Position numbers and translations under genes: made by a program. Below are positions 17,756 to 26,701 of a stretch of DNA of 64,000 nt, in pieces. Source of the stretch: Yimella lutea. Lineage in GTDB: Bacteria > Actinomycetota > Actinomycetes > Actinomycetales > Dermatophilaceae. Location: positions 1,550,001 through 1,614,000 of the forward strand of contig NZ_VFMO01000001.1 in NCBI RefSeq assembly GCF_006715095.1, written 5' to 3'. Position 1 is the stretch's first letter. Each line of letters opens with the position of its first letter. The notes below the pieces were generated by a model. It searched no databases, had not been told where the DNA came from, and saw only the letters and a program-made list of their open reading frames with translations.

Positions 17756-18564
17756 ACCGCGATCGGCGCCTTGATGCTTGGGTCGGCGACGTAACCCTCG
17801 AGCGAGATGTCGTCCAACTCGAACGCGTCGATCTCTCGGATCTGCGAATTCAACCGCAGGATGGGCAGTTGCTTCGGCCTCCGGGTCAGCTGCTCGCGGG
17901 CCTGATCGAGATGGTTCACATATAGGTGGGCATCGCCCAACGTGTGCACGAAGTCGCCGACCCCGAGCCCGGTCACCTGGGCGACCATGTGGGTCAGCAA
18001 GGCGTACGAGGCGATGTTGAACGGGACGCCGAGGAAGACGTCCGCCGACCGCTGATACAGCTGACACGACAGCTTGCGTTCGCCGGACCCCTCGGCGGGG
18101 GAGACGTAGAACTGGAACATCGTGTGACACGGCGGTAGGGCCATGTCGTCGACCTCGGCGACATTCCACGCGGAGACGATGTGGCGACGAGAGTCGGGGT
18201 TGGTGCGGATCGACTCGATCACCTTCGCCAATTGATCGACGTGCTGCCCGGACGGCGTCGGCCAGGACCGCCACTGGTGCCCGTAGACCGGTCCGAGGTC
18301 GCCGTTCTCGTCGGCCCACTCGTCCCAGATCGTGATGCGACGCTCCTGCAGCCACTTCACATTGGTGTCACCGCGCAGGAACCACAACAACTCACCGAAG
18401 ATCGAGCGCAGGTGCAGCTTCTTGGTGGTGAGCACCGGAAAACCCTCGTTGAGGTCGAACCGCATCTGGTGACCGAAGACCGAAAGGGTGCCGGTGCCGG
18501 TGCGGTCGTCCTTGCGGGCGCCCTCGCGCATTATTCGGTCGAGCAGATCGAGGTATTGCTGCAT
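17752..18564 (-). CDS. thyA: Thymidylate synthase
   Basis: This 270-aa enzyme makes dTMP from dUMP using methylene-tetrahydrofolate, releasing dihydrofolate for the downstream DHFR. Signatures are [19 protein letters not shown], the catalytic [34 protein letters not shown] and [15 protein letters not shown]. The start [12 protein letters not shown] at 18564 is supported by family alignment and by TAGCGT at 18577-18572 (minus strand), 8 nt before the ATG, so the mRNA is probably leaderless. It is divergent from dapA. Confidence 0.96.
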   Translation of the reverse strand: MQQYLDLLDRIMREGARKDDRTGTGTLSVFGHQMRFDLNEGFPVLTTKKLHLRSIFGELLWFLRGDTNVKWLQERRITIWDEWADENGDLGPVYGHQWRSWPTPSGQHVDQLAKVIESIRTNPDSRRHIVSAWNVAEVDDMALPPCHTMFQFYVSPAEGSGERKLSCQLYQRSADVFLGVPFNIASYALLTHMVAQVTGLGVGDFVHTLGDAHLYVNHLDQAREQLTRRPKQLPILRLNSQIREIDAFELDDISLEGYVADPSIKAPIAV

Positions 18565-18617
18565 GACTCGGACGCTATCAGCGGGCTCGGACAGCACCCG
18601 ACCGCGAGTTGCGTCGG

Positions 18618-18633
18618 TGTGACCCAGATCACA
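18618..18633. promoter_or_regulatory. Perfect Crp/GlxR-type site between thyA and dapA
   Basis: TGTGA-CCCAGA-TCACA matches the consensus TGTGA-N6-TCACA at every fixed base. It is 54 bp upstream of the thyA start and 119 bp upstream of dapA, so a cAMP-receptor-type regulator could act on thyA transcription. Confidence 0.6.
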
Positions 18634-18677
18634 ATAGGCGTCTGTAACGGATTGCGGCGCGTGTCGATGTACCCGGT

Positions 18678-18721
18678 GATCGCGTTGCCACCCGGACCCC
18701 CGAGCGGGTGGCAACGCGATC
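18678..18721. repeat. 17-bp perfect inverted repeat upstream of dapA
   Basis: The arms GATCGCGTTGCCACCCG (18678-18694) and CGGGTGGCAACGCGATC (18705-18721) flank a 10-nt loop. If both neighbours are leaderless (thyA from about 18564, dapA from about 18752), neither mRNA contains this hairpin. It may therefore act as DNA, for example as an operator near the dapA -35 region, or be a palindromic repeat. Confidence 0.75.
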
Positions 18722-18751
18722 GCCATTTCCGCCACCGATAGCCTGGGATCC

Positions 18752-19639
18752 ATGACGAGCAACCCCTTCGGACGCATGATCACCGCGATGGTGACCCCGA
18801 TGAACGACGACGGCTCCATCGACTACGACGGAGTGCAGGCGCTCGCGAAACACCTGGTCGACAACGGCCACGACGGACTGGTCGTCAACGGCACCACCGG
18901 TGAGTCGGCGACGACCACGGACGAGGAGAACGTCGCCACCGTCAACGCCGTCGTCGAAGCGGTCGGTGACCGCGCTCGTATCACCGCCGGCGTCGGCACC
19001 AACGACACCGCACACTCCGTCGCAGCAGCAGAGGCCATCGCCGCCGTGGGCGCGCACGCCGTGCTGATCGTCACCCCGTACTACAACAAGCCGACGCAAC
19101 CCGGCATCATCGAGCACTTCCGAACCGTCTGTGCCGCAACGGGATTGCCTGCCATGGCCTACGACATCCCTGGCCGCACCAGCATGGCGCTCGCGAGCGA
19201 CACCATCCGTCGTCTGGCGGAGATTCCGGAAATGCGGGCCGTCAAGGACGCGAAGGGCGACCTGTTCGAGGCGTCCAAGCTGATGGCCGAGACCGATCTG
19301 CTCTGGTTCTCCGGCGACGACGTGCTCAACCTGGCCTGGTTGGCGATGGGTGCGTCCGGAGTGGTGAGCGTGGTCGGCCACGTGGCGGGCAAGCAGTTCG
19401 CCCGAATGATCGCCGCCGTTGGCGCGGGCGACCTGGAGACCGCGCGCAGCATCCATACCCAGCTGATCCCGGCCATCGAGGCCCTGATGAACACCAGTCA
19501 GGGCGCTATCATGGCCAAGGGGGCGATGAAGGAACTCGGCATCATCGGCAGCGACCACGTGCGCCTGCCGTTGCTGCCCATCACCGACGAACACCGCGAC
19601 GTGCTGCGTAACGGTCTGACCCAGGCAGGACTTTTGTGA
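18752..19639 (+). CDS. dapA: 4-hydroxy-tetrahydrodipicolinate synthase
   Basis: This 295-aa enzyme condenses pyruvate with aspartate semialdehyde, the first committed step to lysine and diaminopimelate for the cell wall. It shows the pyruvate-binding [14 protein letters not shown], the AYDIPGRTS tyrosine region and the Schiff-base lysine in [15 protein letters not shown] at 18739-18744 ends 8 nt before the ATG, so the transcript is probably leaderless. The stop overlaps the GTG of RNase J by 4 nt. A second lysine gene, dapF, lies at 52.7 kb. Confidence 0.96.
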   Translation: MTSNPFGRMITAMVTPMNDDGSIDYDGVQALAKHLVDNGHDGLVVNGTTGESATTTDEENVATVNAVVEAVGDRARITAGVGTNDTAHSVAAAEAIAAVGAHAVLIVTPYYNKPTQPGIIEHFRTVCAATGLPAMAYDIPGRTSMALASDTIRRLAEIPEMRAVKDAKGDLFEASKLMAETDLLWFSGDDVLNLAWLAMGASGVVSVVGHVAGKQFARMIAAVGAGDLETARSIHTQLIPAIEALMNTSQGAIMAKGAMKELGIIGSDHVRLPLLPITDEHRDVLRNGLTQAGLL

Positions 19640-21318
19640 GCCACCCGCACCCCGAACTCGGCGCGCCGCCGCCGCTGCCCAAGAACGGCGTCCGCGTCGT
19701 CGCCCTCGGCGGTCTCGGCGAGGTCGGCCGCAACATGACCGTGCTGGAATTCGACGGACGCCTGCTCGTCGTCGACTGCGGCGTGCTGTTCCCGGACGAC
19801 CACCCGGGCGTCGACCTGATCCTTCCGGACTTCGACTACCTGCGGGACCGGCTGGACGACATCGAGGCCATCGTGCTCACCCACGGGCACGAGGACCACA
19901 TCGGAGCCGTCCCGTACCTGCTGCGTCTGAAGCCGGACATCCCGCTGATCGGTTCGACGCTGACGCTTGCGCTCATCGAGGCGAAGCTCAAGGAACACCG
20001 CATCACGCCGTACACGATGGGGGTCAAGGAAGGCGGACGGGAGAAGCTCGGTCCGTTCGACTGCGAGTTCGTGGCCGTGAACCACTCGATCCCGGACGCC
20101 CTCGCTGTGTTCGTCCGGACGCCCGGCGGCACCCTGCTGATCACCGGCGACTTCAAGATGGACCAGTTGCCGCTCGACGGCCGCATCACCGACCTGCGCG
20201 CTTTCGCGCGGCTCGGTGAGGAGGGCGTCGACCTGTTCCTCACCGACTCGACCAACGCCGAGGTGCCGGGCTTCACCACGCCCGAGAAGGACATCACCCC
20301 GGCGATCGAGCGGGTCTTCGCAAAGGCCGAGCGGCGCATCATCGTCGCGTGCTTCGCCTCTCACGTGCACCGCGTGCAGCAGATTCTGAACGCCGCCGAG
20401 GCGCACGGCCGCAAGGTCGCGATGGTCGGCCGGTCGATGGTGCGCAACATGGGCATCGCCGCCGACCTGGGATACTTGAAGATCCCGGACGGCATCCTGG
20501 TCGACGCGAAGAAGCTCGGTGACCTGCGCGACGACCAGGTGGTGCTCATCTGCACCGGATCGCAGGGCGAGCCGATGGCGGCGTTGTCGCGGATGGCGAA
20601 CCGCGACCACCAGATCGACGTCGGTCACGGCGACACCGTCCTGATGGCGAGCTCGCTGATCCCCGGCAACGAGAACGCGATCTACCGGGTGATCAACGGA
20701 CTGATGCGACTCGGTGCGAACGTGGTGCACAAGGGCAACGCGCTCGTGCACGTCTCCGGTCACGCGAGTGCCGGTGAACTCCTCTACTGCTACAACATCG
20801 TCAAGCCCAGGAACGTCATGCCGATCCACGGCGAATGGCGCCACCTGGTGGCCAACCGTGACCTCGCGGTCGCGACCGGCGTGCCCGAGCGCAACGTGCT
20901 GCTGGCCGAGGACGGCGTAGTCGTCGACCTCGTCGACGGTCAGGCCTCGATCACCGGTGTCGTGCCGTGTGGATACGTGTACGTCGACGGTTCACTCGTC
21001 GGCGCCACCGATGAGACCATGCTGAAGGACCGTCGCATCCTGCGCGACGAGGGCTTCGTCACGATCATCGTCGTGCGCGACTCCTCGACCGGCAAGATCG
21101 TCGCCGGCCCCGACATCCGGACGCGTGGCTTCGCCGAGGACACCGACGTCTTCGACAAGGTGGTACCCAAGATCGAGGACGCGCTCGAAGAGGCCCGCCG
21201 CAAGGGCGTCAACGACTCCCACCAGCTGCAGCAGGTCATCCGTCGTGCGGTCGGGGGCTTCGTCGGTGGCAAACTGCGCCGCCGGCCGATGATCATCCCG
21301 ATCGTCATCGACGCCTGA
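19636..21318 (+). CDS. rnj: Ribonuclease J
   Basis: This 560-aa metallo-beta-lactamase/beta-CASP ribonuclease takes part in mRNA and rRNA processing with endo- and 5'-3' exonuclease activity. Its zinc motif is LTHGHEDHIGAVPYL, with downstream VNHSIPDA, GDFKMDQ, CFASHVHR and HVSGHASAGEL motifs and the RNase J C-terminal domain (EEARRKGVNDSHQLQQVIRR). The GTG at 19636 overlaps the dapA stop; a dapA-rnj-ftsK order is common in actinobacteria. Confidence 0.95.
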   Translation: MSHPHPELGAPPPLPKNGVRVVALGGLGEVGRNMTVLEFDGRLLVVDCGVLFPDDHPGVDLILPDFDYLRDRLDDIEAIVLTHGHEDHIGAVPYLLRLKPDIPLIGSTLTLALIEAKLKEHRITPYTMGVKEGGREKLGPFDCEFVAVNHSIPDALAVFVRTPGGTLLITGDFKMDQLPLDGRITDLRAFARLGEEGVDLFLTDSTNAEVPGFTTPEKDITPAIERVFAKAERRIIVACFASHVHRVQQILNAAEAHGRKVAMVGRSMVRNMGIAADLGYLKIPDGILVDAKKLGDLRDDQVVLICTGSQGEPMAALSRMANRDHQIDVGHGDTVLMASSLIPGNENAIYRVINGLMRLGANVVHKGNALVHVSGHASAGELLYCYNIVKPRNVMPIHGEWRHLVANRDLAVATGVPERNVLLAEDGVVVDLVDGQASITGVVPCGYVYVDGSLVGATDETMLKDRRILRDEGFVTIIVVRDSSTGKIVAGPDIRTRGFAEDTDVFDKVVPKIEDALEEARRKGVNDSHQLQQVIRRAVGGFVGGKLRRRPMIIPIVIDA

Positions 21319-21322
21319 CCTG

Positions 21323-21376
21323 TCCCGCTGGTTGAGCCGTCGTGAGCCTGCGAGCGACGCGCCGGAACCACCGGGA
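21323..21376. repeat. Intergenic palindromic repeat, copy 2 (GGTTGAG type)
   Basis: TCCCG-CTGGTTGAGC opens and GGAACCACCGGGA closes this imperfect palindrome, which contains CGTCGTGAGCCTGCGAGCGACG in two short inverted arms. It lies between the convergent rnj and desulfurase-like genes. It shares GGTTGAGC with the element at 33008-33056 and may double as a terminator. Confidence 0.45.
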
Positions 21377-21399
21377 CGAACGGGGCTAGCGAGTCGGTG

Positions 21400-22785
21400 T
21401 CACCAGGGCAGCGGCTCGCTCAGATCACGCGGGTCCTGTGGCGCGCTCCATCCCACACCTTCGGTGTGCACGTAATCCATCGCAGGACCGTGTGCGAGGA
21501 GCTTGCGAACACCGTTGATCAGGCGGTCGACGTGGTGCGGCTGCGTGGCAAGACCGATGGATGCACGGACGGCGCAGCCGCCGATGACCTGGTCGCAGAG
21601 GCGATGAGCGCAGAACTTGCCGTCCCGCACGGCGATGCCGTATTCGTCCGAGAGCACTTGTGAGACCAGCGAGCAGTCGTAGCCGTCGACGGTGAACGTC
21701 ACCACCCCGACGTTAGGACGATCGGAACCCAGTACCGAAACCAGGCGGACGCCATCGATGGACTCCAGGCCGTCACGCAACCGCGTATAGAGGACCTGCT
21801 CGTGGGCGGTGATGGCTTCGTGATGCTTGGCCAAGGTCGCGCAGGCGGCGGCCAGCGCGATCGCGCCGACTGCGTTCGGGGTGCCGCCCTCGTGGCGGGC
21901 GGGGCCGACATTCCATTCGACGGTCCGAGCGGTGACGGTGCGGGTCGCTCCGCCGGCGGGTAGGTACGGCTGGGCGTCGTCCAACCAGTTCGAGCGACCC
22001 ACCAGTGCGCCGGCGCCGTACGGCGCGTATGCCTTGTGGCCGGAGAGCGCGACCCAGTCGACGCCGAGTTCATCGATGTCGATGCGGTGGTGCGGCGCGA
22101 GCTGGGCAGCATCCAGAACGGTGCGCGCACCGAATTCTGCTGCGATGGAGGCTAGCTCGGCGATCGGCCAGATCTCACCGGTGACATTGCAGGCACCGGT
22201 GATGACGACGAGCTTGTGGTCGGCCGTGCTGGTCGCGAGTGCACCGGTGAGCAGGTCGAGGGCGTCCTGGGCGCTTGCCGGGATCGGCAGCCGGTGGACG
22301 TTGCGTCCCGTCCACGCGAACTGGGCGGCATGGTGGGCCGAGTCCCAGGTGAAGACCTGTGTGCGGCGGGGGAGTGCGTGGGCCAGCAGGCGTAGTGCAT
22401 CGGTGGTGTTGCGGGTGAAAACGACATGGTCGTGCTCGCGGGCACCGACGAACCTGCCCACCTCGATTCGGGCCTGCTCGAACCACTGAGTTGTCTGTCG
22501 GCTGGTGTGGCCGGCACCGCGGTGCACCGAGCCGGACACGCGCTGTACGGCGGCGACGGCCGTCTCCACCGAGCGCAGGGCCGGTGCGGTCGCGCCGTGG
22601 TCGAAGTTCGCGAAGTCGACGACGGTTCGGTGCACGGTCGGAACCCCGAGTTCGTAATGAGCGGTGAGCGGGATTCCCTGTAGCTGTTCTACCGGCAGCG
22701 GCCGGACATTCGCGGGTACGAGGTGAAGCCGGCGGGACTCAACCGCTGGCGATGCGCAGGTGAGGGTCTCGGTTGCGACGGACAT
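21400..22785 (-). CDS. PLP-dependent class V aminotransferase, cysteine-desulfurase-like, under a SAM riboswitch
   Basis: This 461-aa fold-type I PLP enzyme has the cofactor lysine in WVALSGHKAYAPYGAGALVG, the NCNVTGEIWPI-type loop (GACNVTGEIWPI), and a C-terminal VRDGKFCAHRL that resembles the catalytic-cysteine loop of SufS (R-x-G-x-x-C-A). It may therefore be a cysteine desulfurase or selenocysteine lyase relative. Control by a SAM-IV riboswitch points to sulfur or methionine metabolism. The ATG at 22785 follows a good AAGGAG; the frame is open upstream through the riboswitch but is not expected to be translated. No suf genes are nearby, so it is unlikely to be the housekeeping SufS. Confidence 0.8.
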   Translation of the reverse strand: MSVATETLTCASPAVESRRLHLVPANVRPLPVEQLQGIPLTAHYELGVPTVHRTVVDFANFDHGATAPALRSVETAVAAVQRVSGSVHRGAGHTSRQTTQWFEQARIEVGRFVGAREHDHVVFTRNTTDALRLLAHALPRRTQVFTWDSAHHAAQFAWTGRNVHRLPIPASAQDALDLLTGALATSTADHKLVVITGACNVTGEIWPIAELASIAAEFGARTVLDAAQLAPHHRIDIDELGVDWVALSGHKAYAPYGAGALVGRSNWLDDAQPYLPAGGATRTVTARTVEWNVGPARHEGGTPNAVGAIALAAACATLAKHHEAITAHEQVLYTRLRDGLESIDGVRLVSVLGSDRPNVGVVTFTVDGYDCSLVSQVLSDEYGIAVRDGKFCAHRLCDQVIGGCAVRASIGLATQPHHVDRLINGVRKLLAHGPAMDYVHTEGVGWSAPQDPRDLSEPLPW

Positions 22786-22796
22786 CGGTGCTCCTT

Positions 22797-22810
22797 CGGT
22801 CGTTGGACCG
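22797..22810 (-). promoter_or_regulatory. Small hairpin before the ribosome-binding site of the desulfurase-like gene
   Basis: On the minus strand CGGTC-CAAC-GACCG forms a 5-bp hairpin directly before the AAGGAG. It may be part of the riboswitch expression platform, though its role is inferred only from position. Confidence 0.35.
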
Positions 22811-22866
22811 ACGAGCAGCGGCACCGACCCGAACGGGCGGCGCGGCGAGTGCATCGATCCGCGCTT

Positions 22867-22970
22867 GCCGTAACCCGGTCGGGCTACGGCCCGGTCGTCA
22901 CCTGGAGCACCCCACCGCGGTGGAGGGTTGCCGCTCAGCAAGCCAGGGCTTGTCGCTGAGTCTCATGACC
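22867..22970 (-). ncRNA. SAM-IV riboswitch
   Basis: The minus strand from 22970 begins GGTCATGAGACTCAGCGACA, then AGCCCTGGCTTGCTGAG, CGGCAACCCTCC, CGCGGTGGGGTGC and GGTGACGACC. This follows the actinobacterial SAM-IV consensus. The opening GGTC pairs with the closing GACC, as in P1. A 10-bp hairpin just 3' (22867-22890, loop GACC with one wobble pair) fits the extra 3' helix of this class. It should sense S-adenosylmethionine and lower expression of the desulfurase-like gene, whose start is about 80 nt downstream. Confidence 0.88.
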
Positions 22971-23253
22971 TGTTCTGGACTATGCCACACGGGGCGGCGT
23001 CTGGGCAACCCTCGTCCGAACGTCGCACCGTGTACTGGAACATGCGTACTTCATGGATCCACCGTCGCAACGGTTGACATATTTCGTCCCAGTACGGGCT
23101 CAGGTAGGAAGAGCCGACGTGGGCCGCTCCTGAGGAGATCGAACTCGTTGTCTGCCGAGGGTGAGGGGTTTTGAGGAAGGTCGGGAAGACAACAATATCG
23201 ACGTTACGCGTGTGCTGCGTGAGATTGATGTGACGGTCGCGTAGCCTCCCGGG

Positions 23254-25962
23254 GTGGCCACCCGTCAGACCGCATCAAAGTCCACCGCCTCGCGCGGACG
23301 TTCGTCGTCCGCGCGTCCGGCGTCCAAGAGCGCTTCGTCCCGGCCCGCTGCCCGTAAATCCACGGGTTCGACAGTCAAAGGCAAGCCGCAGCCGCGCAGC
23401 GGCGGACCCTCGCTGCCGATGCGCGCCGTCCGCGGCACCTGGATGGGTGTGGCTCACGTCGCCGGCGGCACCGCACGTCGGGTCGGTTCAAGTGCTCGCG
23501 ACCTCGAACCCGAACTGCGCAGAGACGGAGTTGGATTCGCGCTCATCGCCGCAGCGATCATCGTCGCTGCCGTCGAATGGTGGGGCATCGCCGGACTCTT
23601 CGGCGACATCGTCCACACCATCACCGCAGGCACGTTCGGTCTGATCTCCCTGGCGCTGCCGGTCGTCCTGCTCGGCCTCGGGGCGCACATCCTGCGCACG
23701 CCGAAGGGCCACCACGCCACCAACCGCATCAGCATCGGCCTCGCACTGCTGGCGTTCGCGGTCTGCGGACTCACGAGCATCGCGAAGGGCCTGCCGGACG
23801 CGGACCCCCGCGAGGGGCTCGAAACAGCCGGCGGGATGATCGGTTTCCTGGCATCCAGCCCGACGGTTGCCGCTGTCACCACCTGGGGCGCCGTCCCGCT
23901 GCTCCTACTGCTTGCGTTCTTCAGCCTGCTGGTGATCACGGCCACCCCGGTGCACCAGATCGGCGACCGTGCGCGACACCTGCTCGACCGCCTGTTCTAC
24001 GGGCGCATGCTGGAAGAGAACGACGAAGACGGCCCGGTCGACGCCGTCGCGCTCGATCTGCACGGCGAGAACATCGACGGCAGTCGCCGCAAGCCGCGCG
24101 GTCGCAAGCCGCGTCGCGACGAGAACGGCGACCTGCTCGACGGTGACGAGCCCTACGAGCAAGCAGCGGTCGTCGTCCCCGAGAAGCCCGGGCGCGGCCG
24201 TGCGAAGAAGGCCGAACCCGAGGTCTACGACCACGACGAACACGAGTCCGCGGCAAGGCCGCAGGATCCTCCGCAGGACACACCGACGCTCGCGGGGGAG
24301 CAGAAGAACAAGCCGGTCCAGTTGCCGGGTGCACCGCCTGCCAAGCTCGAGGCCCCGCCTACCCAGCCGCTGCCGCAGCGCACCGAGCAACTGCTGCTCG
24401 CCGGCGACGTCACCTACACGCTTCCCTCCAGCGACCTGCTCGCTGCCGGTCCGCCGCACAAGACTCGTTCGGCTGCCAACGACCGTGTGGTCGACGCCCT
24501 CGCCGGGGTGTTCGACCAGTTCGACATCGACGCCCAGGTCACCGGGTTCACCCGTGGCCCGACGGTCACCCGCTACGAGATCGAACTCGGCACCGGCACA
24601 AAGGTCGAGAAGGTCACCGCCCTCTCGAAGAACATCGCGTACGCGGTCGCGTCCGCCGACGTCCGGATCCTCAGCCCGATCCCGGGCAAGTCGGCCATCG
24701 GTATCGAGATCCCGAACACCGACCGCGAGACGGTCAGCCTCGGTGACGTGCTGCGCAGCAACGCCGCGCGCAGCAACGACCACCCGATGGTCATGGGCGT
24801 CGGCAAGGACGTCGAGGGCGGATACGTCATCGCCAACCTCGCCAAGATGCCGCACATGCTCGTCGCCGGTGCGACCGGTGCCGGTAAGTCCAGCTTCGTG
24901 AACTCGATGATCACATCGATCATGATGCGCGCGACGCCGGACGAGGTGCGCATGGTGCTGGTCGACCCCAAGCGTGTGGAATTGACTGCGTACGAAGGTA
25001 TTCCGCACCTGATCACACCCATCATCACGAACCCGAAGAAGGCCGCGGAAGCGCTGCAGTGGGTCGTGCGCGAGATGGACACTCGCTACGACGACCTCGC
25101 CGCGTTCGGTTACAAGCACGTGGACGACTTCAACAAGGCCGTCCGCGCGGGCAAGGTGCAGCCGCCGCCCGGTTCGGAACGCGTCGTCCAGCCGTACCCG
25201 TACCTCCTCGTCGTTGTCGACGAGCTCGCCGACCTGATGATGGTCGCCCCCCGCGATGTCGAGGAATCGATCGTCCGCATCACCCAGCTGGCCCGTGCGG
25301 CCGGTATCCACCTGGTGCTGGCGACACAGCGTCCGTCCGTCGACGTGGTTACCGGTCTGATCAAGGCCAACGTGCCCTCGCGTCTGGCGTTCGCGACTTC
25401 GTCGCTCGCCGACTCCCGCGTCGTGCTCGATCAGCCCGGTGCCGAGAAGCTGATCGGCCAGGGTGATGCGCTCTTCCTGCCGATGGGCAGCAACAAGTCG
25501 ATCCGTGTGCAGGGCGCCTGGGTGCCCGAATCCGAGGTCAAGGAGATCGTCAGCCACATCAAGGGACAGCTGCAGCCGGCCTACCGTGACGACGTCGCCG
25601 TGACGGCTCCCAAGAAGGAGATCGACGAGGACATCGGTGACGACCTCGACCTGCTGCTGCAGGCCGCCGAACTGGTCATCAACAGCCAGTTCGGCTCGAC
25701 CTCGATGCTCCAGCGCAAGCTGCGCGTCGGGTTCGCGAAGGCCGGCCGCCTGATGGACCTGATGGAGAGCCGCGGCATCGTCGGGCCCTCCGAGGGTTCG
25801 AAGGCGCGCGACGTGCTGGTCAAGCCCGACGACCTGCCCGCCACCATGGCACGCCTGCGCGGCGACGAGGTGCCCGGCGACTCGGCCTACGACCAGGACA
25901 TGCCGGTCGAGGAGGGCTCGGACGAGGACGCCTGGGCGCTGACGGAGAACGGACGCCAGTGA
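23254..25962 (+). CDS. ftsK: DNA translocase FtsK/SpoIIIE
   Basis: This 902-aa membrane-anchored DNA pump clears chromosome DNA at the division septum. The N-terminus is basic and Ser/Lys-rich. Residues about 90-230 hold four hydrophobic segments (VGFALIAAAIIVAAVEWWGI and others). A charged Pro-rich linker follows (about 250-390), then the RecA-like motor with Walker A GATGAGKSS and Walker B LVVVDELADLMM, and a C-terminal gamma winged helix (QFGSTSMLQRKLRVGFAKAG). TAGCCT at 23242-23247 ends 7 nt before the GTG start, so the mRNA is probably leaderless. The end overlaps the next gene by 4 nt. Confidence 0.96.
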   Translation: MATRQTASKSTASRGRSSSARPASKSASSRPAARKSTGSTVKGKPQPRSGGPSLPMRAVRGTWMGVAHVAGGTARRVGSSARDLEPELRRDGVGFALIAAAIIVAAVEWWGIAGLFGDIVHTITAGTFGLISLALPVVLLGLGAHILRTPKGHHATNRISIGLALLAFAVCGLTSIAKGLPDADPREGLETAGGMIGFLASSPTVAAVTTWGAVPLLLLLAFFSLLVITATPVHQIGDRARHLLDRLFYGRMLEENDEDGPVDAVALDLHGENIDGSRRKPRGRKPRRDENGDLLDGDEPYEQAAVVVPEKPGRGRAKKAEPEVYDHDEHESAARPQDPPQDTPTLAGEQKNKPVQLPGAPPAKLEAPPTQPLPQRTEQLLLAGDVTYTLPSSDLLAAGPPHKTRSAANDRVVDALAGVFDQFDIDAQVTGFTRGPTVTRYEIELGTGTKVEKVTALSKNIAYAVASADVRILSPIPGKSAIGIEIPNTDRETVSLGDVLRSNAARSNDHPMVMGVGKDVEGGYVIANLAKMPHMLVAGATGAGKSSFVNSMITSIMMRATPDEVRMVLVDPKRVELTAYEGIPHLITPIITNPKKAAEALQWVVREMDTRYDDLAAFGYKHVDDFNKAVRAGKVQPPPGSERVVQPYPYLLVVVDELADLMMVAPRDVEESIVRITQLARAAGIHLVLATQRPSVDVVTGLIKANVPSRLAFATSSLADSRVVLDQPGAEKLIGQGDALFLPMGSNKSIRVQGAWVPESEVKEIVSHIKGQLQPAYRDDVAVTAPKKEIDEDIGDDLDLLLQAAELVINSQFGSTSMLQRKLRVGFAKAGRLMDLMESRGIVGPSEGSKARDVLVKPDDLPATMARLRGDEVPGDSAYDQDMPVEEGSDEDAWALTENGRQ

Positions 25963-26645
25963 CCCTGGCGGCACAGAACCAGGGGACGGGCTTTTGGCGC
26001 ATGCTGCGGGTGCACCCGTGTGGGGTGCTGCTCGGAGTCCAGCTGTTCGGGATCCTGCTCTACCCGTTCCTGACCGGTTCGGTACTGGGTCGCACGGTCT
26101 TCTCGGTGTTCCAGTTGCTGGTGCTCACCATCGCGGTCGGGGCCGTCCGGATGACGCCGGCCCTCACCCGGTGGGCGTTGATCGTCGGCGTACCGGCTGT
26201 GGTGTTCACCGTGCTGACGTTGTTCTGGCCGGACAACGAAGCGTTCGTGGTGGGCTCGGACATTACCCACTTCACCTTCTTCTTCTACACGGCCTACGCG
26301 CTCATCCGTTACATGTTCGCCGACGACATCGTCGGGAACGACGAACTGTTCGCCACCGGCGCCTGCTTCACCGTCGTCGCGTGGGGATTCGCCCATCTGT
26401 ACTCGACGGTCCAGTACATCTGGGGTGCAAGCCAATTCGCGTCGCCTCACAACGGCACGCTGTCGTGGATGGAGTTGCTCTTCCTGTCGTTCACCACGAT
26501 GACCGGCACCGGATTGTCCGACATCACGCCCATCGGGCCGTACGCTCGATCGGCAGTGATGTTGGAGCAGTTGGCGGGCGTGAACTACGTCGCCCTGGTG
26601 GTCGCTCGACTGATCGGCATCACGCTCACCCGTTTCCGTCGCTGA
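25959..26645 (+). CDS. Two-TM-type potassium-channel-like membrane protein
   Basis: This 228-aa protein has about six hydrophobic segments. Its C-terminal third contains SWMELLFLSFTTMTGTGLSDITP followed by a last helix; this is the pore-helix and selectivity-filter layout of ion-transport-2 domains, with TMTGTGLSD in place of the classic T-x-G-Y-G-D. The filter differs from the potassium signature, so ion selectivity is uncertain. The GTG at 25959 overlaps the ftsK stop (GTGA), so it is coupled to ftsK. No RCK or cyclic-nucleotide domain is attached. Confidence 0.65.
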   Translation: MTLAAQNQGTGFWRMLRVHPCGVLLGVQLFGILLYPFLTGSVLGRTVFSVFQLLVLTIAVGAVRMTPALTRWALIVGVPAVVFTVLTLFWPDNEAFVVGSDITHFTFFFYTAYALIRYMFADDIVGNDELFATGACFTVVAWGFAHLYSTVQYIWGASQFASPHNGTLSWMELLFLSFTTMTGTGLSDITPIGPYARSAVMLEQLAGVNYVALVVARLIGITLTRFRR

Positions 26646-26660
26646 CCGACGACAGCATCC

Positions 26661-26690
26661 ATCGACACCCATCGACACCCATCGACACCC
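26661..26690. repeat. Three tandem copies of a 10-bp unit
   Basis: ATCGACACCC is repeated exactly three times, ending next to the CGGAGGAC ribosome-binding site of the following gene. Change in copy number would alter spacing or a promoter region, but no effect is known. Confidence 0.85.
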
Positions 26691-26701
26691 CGGAGGACAC
26701 G

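Noticed and set aside
22783..22941. A 52-residue N-terminal extension of the desulfurase-like protein
   Set aside because: The extra frame runs through the riboswitch linker, has no family similarity, and the ATG at 22785 has a good AAGGAG.
23074..23102. TTGACA at 23074-23079 as a -35 for ftsK
   Set aside because: No TAnnnT lies 16-19 nt downstream, while TAGCCT just before the GTG explains the start better.
23905..25974. A 689-codon open frame opposite ftsK
   Set aside because: Composition is that of an antisense shadow, with no recognisable domains; ftsK on the plus strand accounts for the sequence.
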